Positions 10,823-18,819 of a stretch of 64,000 nucleotides of DNA are shown piece after piece. Source of the DNA: Nocardia puris. GTDB taxonomy: Bacteria; Actinomycetota; Actinomycetes; Mycobacteriales; Mycobacteriaceae. The position numbers and the translations under genes were made by a program. A model generated the notes under the pieces. It was not told the DNA's origin. It saw only the letters and a list, made by a program, of their open reading frames with translations, and ran no database searches. The stretch's first letter is position 1. Every line of letters starts with the position of its first letter. The stretch is taken from NCBI RefSeq assembly GCF_003315035.1, contig NZ_QNRE01000001.1, positions 159,224-223,223 of the forward strand, given 5' to 3'.

Positions 10823-12391
10823 ATGGCAGGCACAGCCACTCGCCCGTCGACCGGATGGCAGAACCCACTGCGCGACGAGCGGGACAAGCGGGTACCGCGG
10901 ATCGCGGGCCCGTGCAGCCTGGTGATCTTCGGCGTCACCGGCGACCTGTCCCGCAAGAAACTGATGCCCGCCATCTACGACCTGGCGAACCGGGGGCTGC
11001 TGCCCCCCGGTTTCGCCCTGGTCGGCTTCGCCCGGCGTGACTACGCCGACGAGGACTTCGCGCAAGTCGTGCTCGACGCGGTGAAGTCCCACGCCCGCAC
11101 GCCCTTCCGCCAGGAGGTCTGGGACCACCTGGCGGAGGGGATCCGGTTCGTGCAGGGCACCTTCGACGACGACGCGGCCTTCGCGACCCTCGCCGACACC
11201 TTGGCCCGGCTCGACGCCGAACGCGGCACGGGCGGCAATCACGCCTTCTACCTGTCGATTCCGCCGGACATGTTCCCGGTGGTGCTGGACCAGCTCTCCG
11301 AGCACAAGCTCGCCGAGCCCTCCACCACCGACGCGGCGGGCCGCAAACCGTGGCGGCGGGTGGTGATCGAGAAGCCGTTCGGGCACGACCTGGACAGCGC
11401 GGTGGAGCTGAACGCGCTGGTCAACCGGGTGTTCCCGGAGGAGACGGTGTTCCGCATCGACCACTATCTCGGCAAGGAGACGGTGCAGAACGTGCTGGCG
11501 CTGCGGTTCGCCAACCAGCTGTTCGACCCGATCTGGAACGCCAACTACGTCGACCACGTGCAGATCACCATGGCCGAGGACATCGGCCTGGGCGGGCGCG
11601 CCGGCTACTACGACGGCATCGGCGCGGCGCGCGACGTCATCCAGAACCACCTGTTGCAGCTGCTCGCGCTCACCGCCATGGAGGAGCCGATCAGCTTCGA
11701 GCCCAAGCAATTGCAGACCGAGAAGATCAAGGTGCTCTCCGCCACCAAACTGGTGGAGCCGCTGGACGAGACCACCGCGCGCGGCCAGTACGCCGAGGGC
11801 TGGCAGGGCGGCGAGCACGTGGTGGGCCTGCTCGACGAAGAGGGTTTCGACCCGAACTCGCGCACCGAGACCTACGCGGCCATCACCCTCGAGGTCGACA
11901 CCCGCCGCTGGGCCGGGGTGCCGTTCTACCTGCGCACCGGAAAACGCCTGGGGCGCCGGGTGACCGAGATCGCGGTGGTGTTCAAGCGCGCGCCGCACCT
12001 GCCCTTCGACCAGACCATGACCGAGGAACTCGGCCAGAACGCGCTGGTGATCCGGGTGCAGCCCGACGAGGGCATCACCATGCGGTTCGGCTCCAAGGTG
12101 CCCGGATCGGGCATGGAGGTCCGCGACGTCAACATGGACTTCAGCTACGGCGAGGCGTTCACCGAATCCTCCCCCGAGGCCTACGAGCGCCTGATCCTGG
12201 ACGTGCTGCTGGGCGTGCCCTCGCTGTTCCCGGTGAACGCCGAGGTCGAATTGTCCTGGCGCATCCTGGATCCCGTGCTCGAGCACTGGGCGGCCGACGG
12301 CAGGCCCGAACCGTACGAGGCGGGCACCTGGGGCCCGGACTCGGCCGACGAGATGCTGGCCCGCACCGGCCGGGAATGGCGGCGACCGTGA
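10823..12391 (+). CDS. zwf: glucose-6-phosphate 1-dehydrogenase
   Basis: Oxidises glucose 6-phosphate to 6-phosphogluconolactone with NADP, the entry step of the oxidative branch. The 522 residues carry the nucleotide-binding GVTGDLSRKKLMPAIYDL and the catalytic RIDHYLGKETVQN, and the C-terminal domain is complete. It lies four bases after tal. Its stop overlaps the likely start of opcA (GTGA), pointing to translational coupling with the protein that assembles and activates it. Confidence 0.97.
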   Translation: MAGTATRPSTGWQNPLRDERDKRVPRIAGPCSLVIFGVTGDLSRKKLMPAIYDLANRGLLPPGFALVGFARRDYADEDFAQVVLDAVKSHARTPFRQEVWDHLAEGIRFVQGTFDDDAAFATLADTLARLDAERGTGGNHAFYLSIPPDMFPVVLDQLSEHKLAEPSTTDAAGRKPWRRVVIEKPFGHDLDSAVELNALVNRVFPEETVFRIDHYLGKETVQNVLALRFANQLFDPIWNANYVDHVQITMAEDIGLGGRAGYYDGIGAARDVIQNHLLQLLALTAMEEPISFEPKQLQTEKIKVLSATKLVEPLDETTARGQYAEGWQGGEHVVGLLDEEGFDPNSRTETYAAITLEVDTRRWAGVPFYLRTGKRLGRRVTEIAVVFKRAPHLPFDQTMTEELGQNALVIRVQPDEGITMRFGSKVPGSGMEVRDVNMDFSYGEAFTESSPEAYERLILDVLLGVPSLFPVNAEVELSWRILDPVLEHWAADGRPEPYEAGTWGPDSADEMLARTGREWRRP

Positions 12392-13296
12392 TCATCGACC
12401 TGCCCGACACCACGACCGGCGCGGTGACCAAGCGCCTCATCCAGCTGCGCGAGACCAACGGCGTCATCACCATGGGCCGGGTGCTCACCCTGGTGGTGTG
12501 CACGCTGGACAGCTCCGAGGCCGAGGACGCCATCGATGCGGCCAACGACGCCAGTCGCGAACACCCTTGCCGCGTGGTGGTTCTCGCGCGCGGCGACCGG
12601 GACGCCGAGACCAAATTGGACGCGCAGATCCGCGTCGGCGGCGACGCGGGCGCGGCCGAGGTGATCGTGCTGCGGTTGCAGGGACAGCTGGTGAATCACG
12701 AGAGCAGCGTGGTGATCCCGTTCCTGCTGCCCGACACGCCCGTGGTGGCGTGGTGGCCGCGGGGCGCGCCGGAGTTCCCGTCCCGGGATTCGGTGGGCAA
12801 GCTGGCCACCCGGCGCATCACCGACGCCACCTTCGCCCGCGATCCGCAGGCCACCATCAAGAACCGCCTGAACTCCTACGCTCCCGGCGATACCGATCTG
12901 GCGTGGAGCCGGATCACGTACTGGCGGGCGCTGCTGGCGGCCTCGCTCGACGAGCCGCCGTTCGAGCCGGTCGACTCGGTCACGGTGTCGGGCCTGCGCG
13001 AGGAGCCGGCGCTGGACATCCTGGCGGGCTGGTTGGCGGCGCGGCTGAACTGCCCGGTGCACCGGCGCACGGGACCGCTGCGGGTGGAGGTGCACCGGCC
13101 CACGGTGTCCATCGCCATCGAGCGGCCGCAGACCGGGCGCACCGCCACGCTCACCAGGACCGGCGATCCCGATCAGCGGATCGCGTTGGCGCGCAGGGAG
13201 ACCCGCGACTGCCTGGCCGAGGAACTGCGCAGGCTCGACGCCGACGACATCTACGTCGAGGCCCTCGCCGGAATCGAGAAGGTGACCTATGAGTGA
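12388..13296 (+). CDS. opcA: glucose-6-phosphate dehydrogenase assembly protein OpcA
   Basis: OpcA is needed for assembly or redox activation of glucose-6-phosphate dehydrogenase in cyanobacteria and is conserved next to zwf in Actinobacteria. The 302-residue protein begins VIIDLPDTTTGAVTKRL, matching the mycobacterial start, and contains the conserved segment DTPVVAWWPRGAPEFPS. GTG 12388 overlaps the zwf stop by four bases; an in-frame ATG at 12376 is the alternative. Its own stop lies inside the pgl start region, so zwf, opcA and pgl are all coupled. Confidence 0.93.
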   Translation: MIIDLPDTTTGAVTKRLIQLRETNGVITMGRVLTLVVCTLDSSEAEDAIDAANDASREHPCRVVVLARGDRDAETKLDAQIRVGGDAGAAEVIVLRLQGQLVNHESSVVIPFLLPDTPVVAWWPRGAPEFPSRDSVGKLATRRITDATFARDPQATIKNRLNSYAPGDTDLAWSRITYWRALLAASLDEPPFEPVDSVTVSGLREEPALDILAGWLAARLNCPVHRRTGPLRVEVHRPTVSIAIERPQTGRTATLTRTGDPDQRIALARRETRDCLAEELRRLDADDIYVEALAGIEKVTYE

Positions 13297-14077
13297 GACC
13301 CCCGCTCAGCAGTACGCCGATCAGGATCGGCGCATCGACAGCGGTTTCCCCGCGAACACCGTCGAAGTGCATCCGGGCAACGCCGAGTTGATCGCCGCGG
13401 CGGCGGCGCGTTTCGTGCAGGTGGTGGTCGCCGCGCAGGCCGCGCGCGGATCGGCGTCGGTGGTGCTCACCGGCGGCGGGTCCGGTGTCGCGCTGCTGGA
13501 GAAGGTGCGCCAGGCGCCCGGCGACATCGACTGGGCGAAGCTCGATCTCTTCTGGGGCGACGAGCGTTTCGTCCCGGCGGGCGACGCGGAGCGCAACGAA
13601 TTGCAGGCCAGGCAGGCGCTGCTGGATCACGTGCCGGTCGATCACGCGCGCGTCCACCCGGTCGCCACGTCCGACGGCGAGTACCCCGATCCGGTCGAGG
13701 CGGCCGCCGAGTACTCCACCGCCGTGCACGCGTATCTGGCCGAGCACGGGGCGTTCGATCTGCATCTGCTCGGCATGGGCGGTGAGGGACACGTGAATTC
13801 GCTGTTCCCGCACACCGACGCGGTGCGCGAGGAGCACGAACTCGTTGTCGCGGTGACGGATTCGCCGAAGCCGCCACCGGTGCGGGTCACCCTCACGCTG
13901 CCGGCGGTGCGCCGCTCCCGCCACGTGGTGCTCGTGGTGGGCGGCGCGGCCAAGGCGGAGGCGGTCGCCGCCGCGCTCGGCGGCGCGGACCCGGTCGACA
14001 TTCCGGCCGCCGGGGCGCGCGGCAGCGAGTCCACGACGTGGCTGCTGGATCAGGACGCCGCGGCGGGTCTGAGCTGA
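13289..14077 (+). CDS. pgl: 6-phosphogluconolactonase
   Basis: Hydrolyses 6-phosphogluconolactone made by Zwf. The 262 residues (family about 240-260) contain VVLTGGGSGVALLE and the catalytic WGDERFVPAGDAERN, then LLGMGGEGHVNSLFPH, all diagnostic of the DevB/Pgl family. ATG 13289 overlaps the end of opcA by eight bases. It closes the pentose phosphate operon; 6-phosphogluconate dehydrogenase is not in this window. Confidence 0.95.
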   Translation: MSETPAQQYADQDRRIDSGFPANTVEVHPGNAELIAAAAARFVQVVVAAQAARGSASVVLTGGGSGVALLEKVRQAPGDIDWAKLDLFWGDERFVPAGDAERNELQARQALLDHVPVDHARVHPVATSDGEYPDPVEAAAEYSTAVHAYLAEHGAFDLHLLGMGGEGHVNSLFPHTDAVREEHELVVAVTDSPKPPPVRVTLTLPAVRRSRHVVLVVGGAAKAEAVAAALGGADPVDIPAAGARGSESTTWLLDQDAAAGLS

Positions 14078-14120
14078 GGCCCGGCCGCGTGCGCAGCCGT
14101 GCGGCGTCCGGGGCCGGCAC

Positions 14121-16400
14121 GTGAGCGCCGACGCGGGCCGGACGCTCGACGAGCTCTTCCGAGCCGAGATCACCGAACTCCCCACCGCGCCCGCCGCGAA
14201 CTCCGAGCTCGACGCGGCGCAGTTGTGGGAGCTGTTCGAAGCCCAGGCCACCAGTAGGCATCTCGACTTCGCCGCGCGCGCACTGGGTGTCGCGCGGCGC
14301 GGGTACTACAGCATCGGGTCGTCGGGGCACGAGGGCAACGCCGCGGTGTCGGCGGCGCTGCGGGTCACCGATCCCGCTCTGCTGCACTATCGTTCGGGCG
14401 CGTTCTTCGTGCACCGGGCGCGGCGGGTGCCGGGTCTCGACCCGATCCGGGACGTGCTGCTCGGGGTGGTGGCCGCGGCGGTCGACCCCATCTCCGGCGG
14501 CAGGCACAAGGTGTTCGGCAGCAAAGCCGCGCACGTGATCCCGCAGACCTCGACCATCGCCTCGCATCTGCCGCGCGCGGTGGGGCTGGCGTTCGGGATC
14601 GAGCGCGCGGCGCGGCTGGGCCGGGCGACGGAGTGGCCTGCCGACGCGGTGGTGCTGTGCACGTTCGGCGACGCGTCGGCCAACCACTCCACCGCTACCG
14701 GGGCCATCAACACCGCGATTCATACGGCACACCAAGGGATTCCGGTGCCGATCCTGTTCGTGTGCGAGGACAACGGGATCGGCATCAGCGTGCCCACTCC
14801 CCCGGACTGGATCGAGCACGCCTACGGCGCGCGGCCCGGCCTGACCTACTTCACCGCCGACGGATGCGATCCGCTCGACGCGCTCGCCACCGCCCGCCGG
14901 GCCGCCGACTGGGTGCGCGAACACCGCGCACCCGCATTCCTGCGGCTGCGCACGGTGCGTCTGCTCGGGCACGCGGGGTCCGACGTGGAGTCCGCCTATC
15001 GCCGCGCCGCCGATATCGCCGCCGATCTGCGCCGCGATCCCGTGCTGGCGACCGGGCGCCTGCTGGTCACCTCGGGGATCACGAAACCGTCCGAGGTGCT
15101 GGCCCGCTACGACGACATCGCCCACCGCGTGGCGACGATGGCCGAATTGGTCTGGCGCGAGCCGAAACTCACCACGGCGGCCGCGGTGACGGCACCGCTC
15201 GCGCCGCTGCGGCCCGACGCCGTCCGCGCCGACGTCATCACCTCGGCGGTCCTCCCGGCATCGCGTTCGGGGGCGGATCATTCGCGCTTCGGCGGCTCCG
15301 AGCCCGACGTCACGAACGGGAGCGTAGCGGAGCGGTCCGGCACGCAGCTCGATTCCACATTCGCAATCACCACGCCCACAACCCGTTCCGAACCACTCAC
15401 GCTCGCCCAGGCCGTCAACCGCACCCTCGCCGACCTACTCGCCCGCGACTCGGATGTGCTGGTCTTCGGCGAGGACGTCGGGCGCAAGGGTGGCGTCTAC
15501 GGCGTCACCAAGGGGTTGCAGAAACAGTTCGGCGCGCGGCGGGTATTCGACACGCTGCTGGACGAGCAGAGCGTGCTCGGCACCGCCCTCGGTACGGCGC
15601 TGGCGGGTTTCGTGCCGATCCCGGAGATCCAGTACCTCGCCTACCTGCACAACGCCGCGGACCAAGTGCGCGGCGAGGCGGCGACTTTGCAGTTCTTCTC
15701 GCACGGCCGCTACCGCAATCCGATGGTGGTGCGCATCGCCGGGCTGGCGTATCAGAAGGGGTTCGGCGGGCACTTCCACAACGACAATTCCCTTGCGGCG
15801 CTGCGGGATATCCCGGGCGTGATCCTCGCGGTGCCGTCGCGCGCCGACGACGCCGACGCCCTGTTGCGCACGTGTGTGTCCGCCGCGCGGGTCGACGGGC
15901 GGGTGTGCGTGTTCATCGAGCCGATCGCGCTGTACCACACCAAGGACCTGTATCCCGGCGACGGCGCGTGGCTCGCGCCGCCCGCCGCCGAGCATGTTCC
16001 GGTGGGTCGCGCCCGCGTCCACGGGGACGGCGCCGATCTGACCATCGTCACCTTCGGCAACGGCGTCCCGATGAGCCTGCGCGCGACGCACACGCTCGCC
16101 GCACGCGGTGCGCACGCGCGTGTTCTCGACCTGCGCTGGCTCGCGCCGCTGCCCGTCGAGGATCTGCTCACCCACGCCCGCACCACCGGGCGGGTGCTGG
16201 TTGCCGACGAGACGCGACGCTCCGGCGGGGTGTCCGAGTCCGTTTGCGCCGCGCTGCTGGACGGCGGGTTCACCGGCCGCGTCGCGCGGGTCACCAGCGC
16301 CGACAGCTTCGTCCCGCTCGGCCCCGCCGCCGACGCCGTGCTGCTGGACGAGGCCGGGATCGTCGCCGCCGCAGCGGAACTACTCGCGGATCGGCACTGA
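14121..16400 (+). CDS. fused alpha/beta E1 component of a 2-oxoacid dehydrogenase
   Basis: Thiamine-dependent decarboxylating subunit of a 2-oxoacid (branched-chain type) dehydrogenase complex, with both E1 chains on one 759-residue polypeptide. Residues 1-370 are E1-alpha, with the diphosphate motif GDASANH (about 181) and its partner asparagine in FVCEDNGIGISV. A proline- and serine-containing linker follows, of about 50 residues. Residues from 425 on are E1-beta (LTLAQAVNRTLADLL, FGEDVGRKGGVYG, EIQYLAYLHNAADQ). No E2 or E3 gene is near, so it must share a complex encoded elsewhere. GTG 14121 lies 43 bases after pgl, and no clear ribosome site is seen. Its last codons are part of a 69-bp tandem duplication, and the stop lies in a hairpin. 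Confidence 0.88.
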   Translation: MSADAGRTLDELFRAEITELPTAPAANSELDAAQLWELFEAQATSRHLDFAARALGVARRGYYSIGSSGHEGNAAVSAALRVTDPALLHYRSGAFFVHRARRVPGLDPIRDVLLGVVAAAVDPISGGRHKVFGSKAAHVIPQTSTIASHLPRAVGLAFGIERAARLGRATEWPADAVVLCTFGDASANHSTATGAINTAIHTAHQGIPVPILFVCEDNGIGISVPTPPDWIEHAYGARPGLTYFTADGCDPLDALATARRAADWVREHRAPAFLRLRTVRLLGHAGSDVESAYRRAADIAADLRRDPVLATGRLLVTSGITKPSEVLARYDDIAHRVATMAELVWREPKLTTAAAVTAPLAPLRPDAVRADVITSAVLPASRSGADHSRFGGSEPDVTNGSVAERSGTQLDSTFAITTPTTRSEPLTLAQAVNRTLADLLARDSDVLVFGEDVGRKGGVYGVTKGLQKQFGARRVFDTLLDEQSVLGTALGTALAGFVPIPEIQYLAYLHNAADQVRGEAATLQFFSHGRYRNPMVVRIAGLAYQKGFGGHFHNDNSLAALRDIPGVILAVPSRADDADALLRTCVSAARVDGRVCVFIEPIALYHTKDLYPGDGAWLAPPAAEHVPVGRARVHGDGADLTIVTFGNGVPMSLRATHTLAARGAHARVLDLRWLAPLPVEDLLTHARTTGRVLVADETRRSGGVSESVCAALLDGGFTGRVARVTSADSFVPLGPAADAVLLDEAGIVAAAAELLADRH

Positions 16401-16487
16401 TCCGCGAGTTACGGAATCGAGGCGGGGATCGTCGGCGCCACAGCCGAACTACACGTGGATCGCGACCGATCCGCGAGTTCCGGATTC
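16350..16487 (+). repeat. 69-bp imperfect tandem duplication spanning the end of the E1 gene
   Basis: The 69 bases 16350-16418 (last codons, stop and 18 bases beyond of the E1 gene) are followed directly by a second copy, 16419-16487, with roughly a dozen differences, about 80% identity. The unit is 23 codons. In the second copy the TGA is CGA, so the in-frame translation would repeat EAGIV-A-AEL and run on. It looks like an ancient slip duplication that has drifted. Confidence 0.8.
16382..16409 (+). terminator. hairpin overlapping the E1 stop codon
   Basis: A perfect 11-bp inverted repeat, ACTCGCGGATC (16382-16392) and GATCCGCGAGT (16399-16409), closes a six-base loop GGCACT. The stop codon TGA straddles loop and right arm. 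There is no T-tract. It could act as a terminator or protect the mRNA end. In the second copy of the 69-bp repeat the stem has shrunk to about five pairs. Confidence 0.45.
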
Positions 16488-16550
16488 GGCGCGCGGTTAC
16501 GGGAAATACCCTGGAGCAGACGACGAAGTCCGCGGCGAAAGGGTAGGGCC

Positions 16551-17027
16551 ATGACGATGTCCATCCTCGGTGAGGTGCGACCCGAGCACGATCCCGGCGC
16601 CGGCGACGACCGCGTCCTGCTGCACTACCTGCGCTCGTACCGCCAGCCCGTCCTCGAGGTCTGGTCGGCGTGCACCGCGCCCGCCCAGCTCGAACGCTGG
16701 CTGGGCAAGGTGTCCGGCGGTGGCGGCAACTTCACCATCGAACTGCTGGACGGCCCCATCCCCGGCCCGGTCGCGGTGCGCGTGGACCACTGCGCGGCCC
16801 CGCACGAACTGGTGATCCACATCGACGGCTGCATCCTCGAACTCCATCTCGGCCGCGTCGGCGTGCTCACCAACCTCGAACTCACCCGCCGCCACCTCTG
16901 CCACGCCGACGCCCCCGCCGTCGGCCCCCGCTGGCAGTACCTCCTCGACCGCCTCACCGCCTACCTCGACTACAAACCCCTCCCCACCTGGTCGGACTAC
17001 CCACCCCTCACCGAGGAGTACCGCTAG
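16551..17027 (+). CDS. SRPBCC/AHSA1-like domain protein
   Basis: This 158-residue soluble protein has the layout of the START-like SRPBCC fold: an early PVLEVWSACTAPAQLERWLG helix-turn typical of AHSA1/polyketide-cyclase-like members, then alternating beta strands and a long C-terminal helix (RWQYLLDRLTAYLDY). Such proteins bind hydrophobic ligands or act as co-factors, and the ligand here is unknown. ATG 16551 is preceded by AAAGGGTAGGGCC, a workable ribosome site. Its TAG stop and the TAG stop of the opposing gene share the four bases CTAG at 17024-17027. Confidence 0.65.
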   Translation: MTMSILGEVRPEHDPGAGDDRVLLHYLRSYRQPVLEVWSACTAPAQLERWLGKVSGGGGNFTIELLDGPIPGPVAVRVDHCAAPHELVIHIDGCILELHLGRVGVLTNLELTRRHLCHADAPAVGPRWQYLLDRLTAYLDYKPLPTWSDYPPLTEEYR

Positions 17028-17587
17028 CGCAGGAAGCGGTACCAGTCGCCGTCGAAGTGGGTGAACCGGTAGGCGACACTGTCGCCGGGGGACGGCACGG
17101 GCGGTTCGTGCTCGAAGTGCGCGAACCCGGCGGTGCCGATCAGCGAACTGCTGTTGTGGAACAGGCATCCGCCGGAATACCGGTCCACCCGCGTGATGGT
17201 GTACACCCCGAACCGGGACTGATCGTTCGTCGGCACACATTCGGCGGCCGCCGAGTTCATGGCGCCCTCGGACAGCCACCAGCCGAGACGCTCGGGCCCG
17301 CCCGACCACAGCAGCGACCACGACGCGAGCACCACCGCCGGCGCCACGAGGCTCAGCAGATTGCCGCGCCTGCGCAGAAACATCCCGCTCAACGTGCAGA
17401 ACAACCACGACAGCCCCGCCAGCACCAGACCACCACCGGCGAGGAGCGTGTACGTCGCGTCACCGTCGACCAGTTGCCGCCAGATCGCCAACCCGCAGCA
17501 GAGCACCGCGACGGACCCCGTCGTCAGCGCCCACACCATCCACCACGCCGGCATCCCGCCGGCCCGCTCTTCACCCCCATCACGCAT
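17024..17587 (-). CDS. membrane protein of unknown function
   Basis: The 187-residue protein has three hydrophobic segments near residues 15-35, 46-70 and 78-100. A C-terminal extracytoplasmic domain of about 80 residues follows with two cysteines (AECVPTN, GGCLFHN) that could pair. No family is recognised. ATG 17587 follows a TACGGT hexamer by six bases, the leaderless pattern. The gene overlaps the convergent SRPBCC gene tail to tail in CTAG, and the double-TetR gene ends 23 bases upstream of its start on the same strand. Confidence 0.6.
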   Translation of the reverse strand: MRDGGEERAGGMPAWWMVWALTTGSVAVLCCGLAIWRQLVDGDATYTLLAGGGLVLAGLSWLFCTLSGMFLRRRGNLLSLVAPAVVLASWSLLWSGGPERLGWWLSEGAMNSAAAECVPTNDQSRFGVYTITRVDRYSGGCLFHNSSSLIGTAGFAHFEHEPPVPSPGDSVAYRFTHFDGDWYRFLR

Positions 17588-17610
17588 CACGCCACCGTAC
17601 CGGCCGGGAA

Positions 17611-18819
17611 TCAGGTGTCGTCGGTGGCCGGAAGGGCGACGGCGTACACCGCCTCGGCGAGTGCTGTCACTTGGGTGGCCATGCCCGGCTTGCGCAGGTG
17701 CGGGGTGCGAGCGAGGTCGTCGACCAGTGCGATCACGACCTCGGTCAGCAGGGTCGCCGCCAAAGGCGAGAGCTCCGGGCGGTGTTCGGCGAGGACGGCG
17801 GCCCATTCGGCGACCAGCTCGTTGCGCACGCGGCGGGCGGTGTCGGCGGCCGGGTCGCCCAGGTACAGGCGTTCGGTCACGGCGATGCCCGCCAGGTCCG
17901 GGAACCGGATGGCGAAGGACACGTAGTACTCGGTCATCCGCGCCAGGGCGTCGGCGGGGCGCGTGGCGGCACCCTTGGCGGTGAACAAGCCCAGCGTCAT
18001 CCACTCGTTCACCCGGTTGATCAGGGCGCCGAGCACCAGTTCCTTGCTCGGAAAGTAGTGGTACACACTGGGTCCCAGAATGCCGGCCGCCTCGCCGATG
18101 TCCTCCACCGACACCGCCGGGTACCCGCGTTCGGCGAACAGCCGCGCCGAGTGCTCGAGGATCTGCTCGCGCCGGGAGGTGAGAGGCACGACCGCGGGGG
18201 CCGCCCCGGCCGGTTCGGGCGGATCCAGCAATGCGATCGCCTCGGCCGCCGCCAGCAGAATCCGGTCGGACTCCGGTCGCGGCAATGTCCGCGTGTGGTG
18301 ACCGGTGCTGGCCACCACCGACAGCACCGCCCACGCGAGCAGTTCGACCGTGGGCGAACCGGCGCCGTCGGGCCCGCCGCGATAGTCCGCGATGAGATCG
18401 GCGATGCGGCGCGCGATCGCGGTGAGCCGGGTGCGGACGACCGCGCGTTCCTCCGGCCGCAGGTGCCGGGCCTCCCGTTGCCAGAGCACCGCGTGGGACC
18501 GGCCGTCGAGGGTGACCTCGACCAGCGCCGCGATCGCCGAGCGGAACCGCGCGCGCGGTGTGGACTGCGCCGCCGCCTCGTCCAGCGCGACGTTGTAGGG
18601 GTCCTGGGACGCCAGCGCCACCGCGTACAGCAGCTCGTTCTTGTTGCGGTAGTGCCGGTACAGGGCTCGGGCGGTCACCCCGACCGACCGGGCGATGTCC
18701 TCCATCCGCACCGCGGCGAACCCCCGCGCCGCGAACATGTCCGCCGCTTCCTTCGCCACGGACAGCCTGCGGTCGCGCGGCCTGCGCCCTGATGCGGCGT
18801 CGCCGGCGGTCGCGGTCAT
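17611..18819 (-). CDS. double TetR-family transcriptional regulator (two TetR units in one chain)
   Basis: The 402-residue protein is two complete TetR units joined head to tail. Helix-turn-helix one lies near residues 20-65 (AADMFAARGFAAVRMEDIA, SVGVTARALYRHYRNKNEL). Helix-turn-helix two lies near 220-265 (SARLFAERGYPAVSVEDIG, AAGILGPSVYHYFPSKELV). Each is followed by its own ligand-domain helices. A normal TetR is about 200 residues and acts as a dimer, so this chain may be a built-in dimer with two effector pockets. Its ATG overlaps the stop of the acyl-CoA ligase (ATGA), so it is the last gene of the catabolic operon and its likely local regulator. An acyl-CoA or pathway intermediate is the probable ligand (inference). 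Confidence 0.85.
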   Translation of the reverse strand: MTATAGDAASGRRPRDRRLSVAKEAADMFAARGFAAVRMEDIARSVGVTARALYRHYRNKNELLYAVALASQDPYNVALDEAAAQSTPRARFRSAIAALVEVTLDGRSHAVLWQREARHLRPEERAVVRTRLTAIARRIADLIADYRGGPDGAGSPTVELLAWAVLSVVASTGHHTRTLPRPESDRILLAAAEAIALLDPPEPAGAAPAVVPLTSRREQILEHSARLFAERGYPAVSVEDIGEAAGILGPSVYHYFPSKELVLGALINRVNEWMTLGLFTAKGAATRPADALARMTEYYVSFAIRFPDLAGIAVTERLYLGDPAADTARRVRNELVAEWAAVLAEHRPELSPLAATLLTEVVIALVDDLARTPHLRKPGMATQVTALAEAVYAVALPATDDT

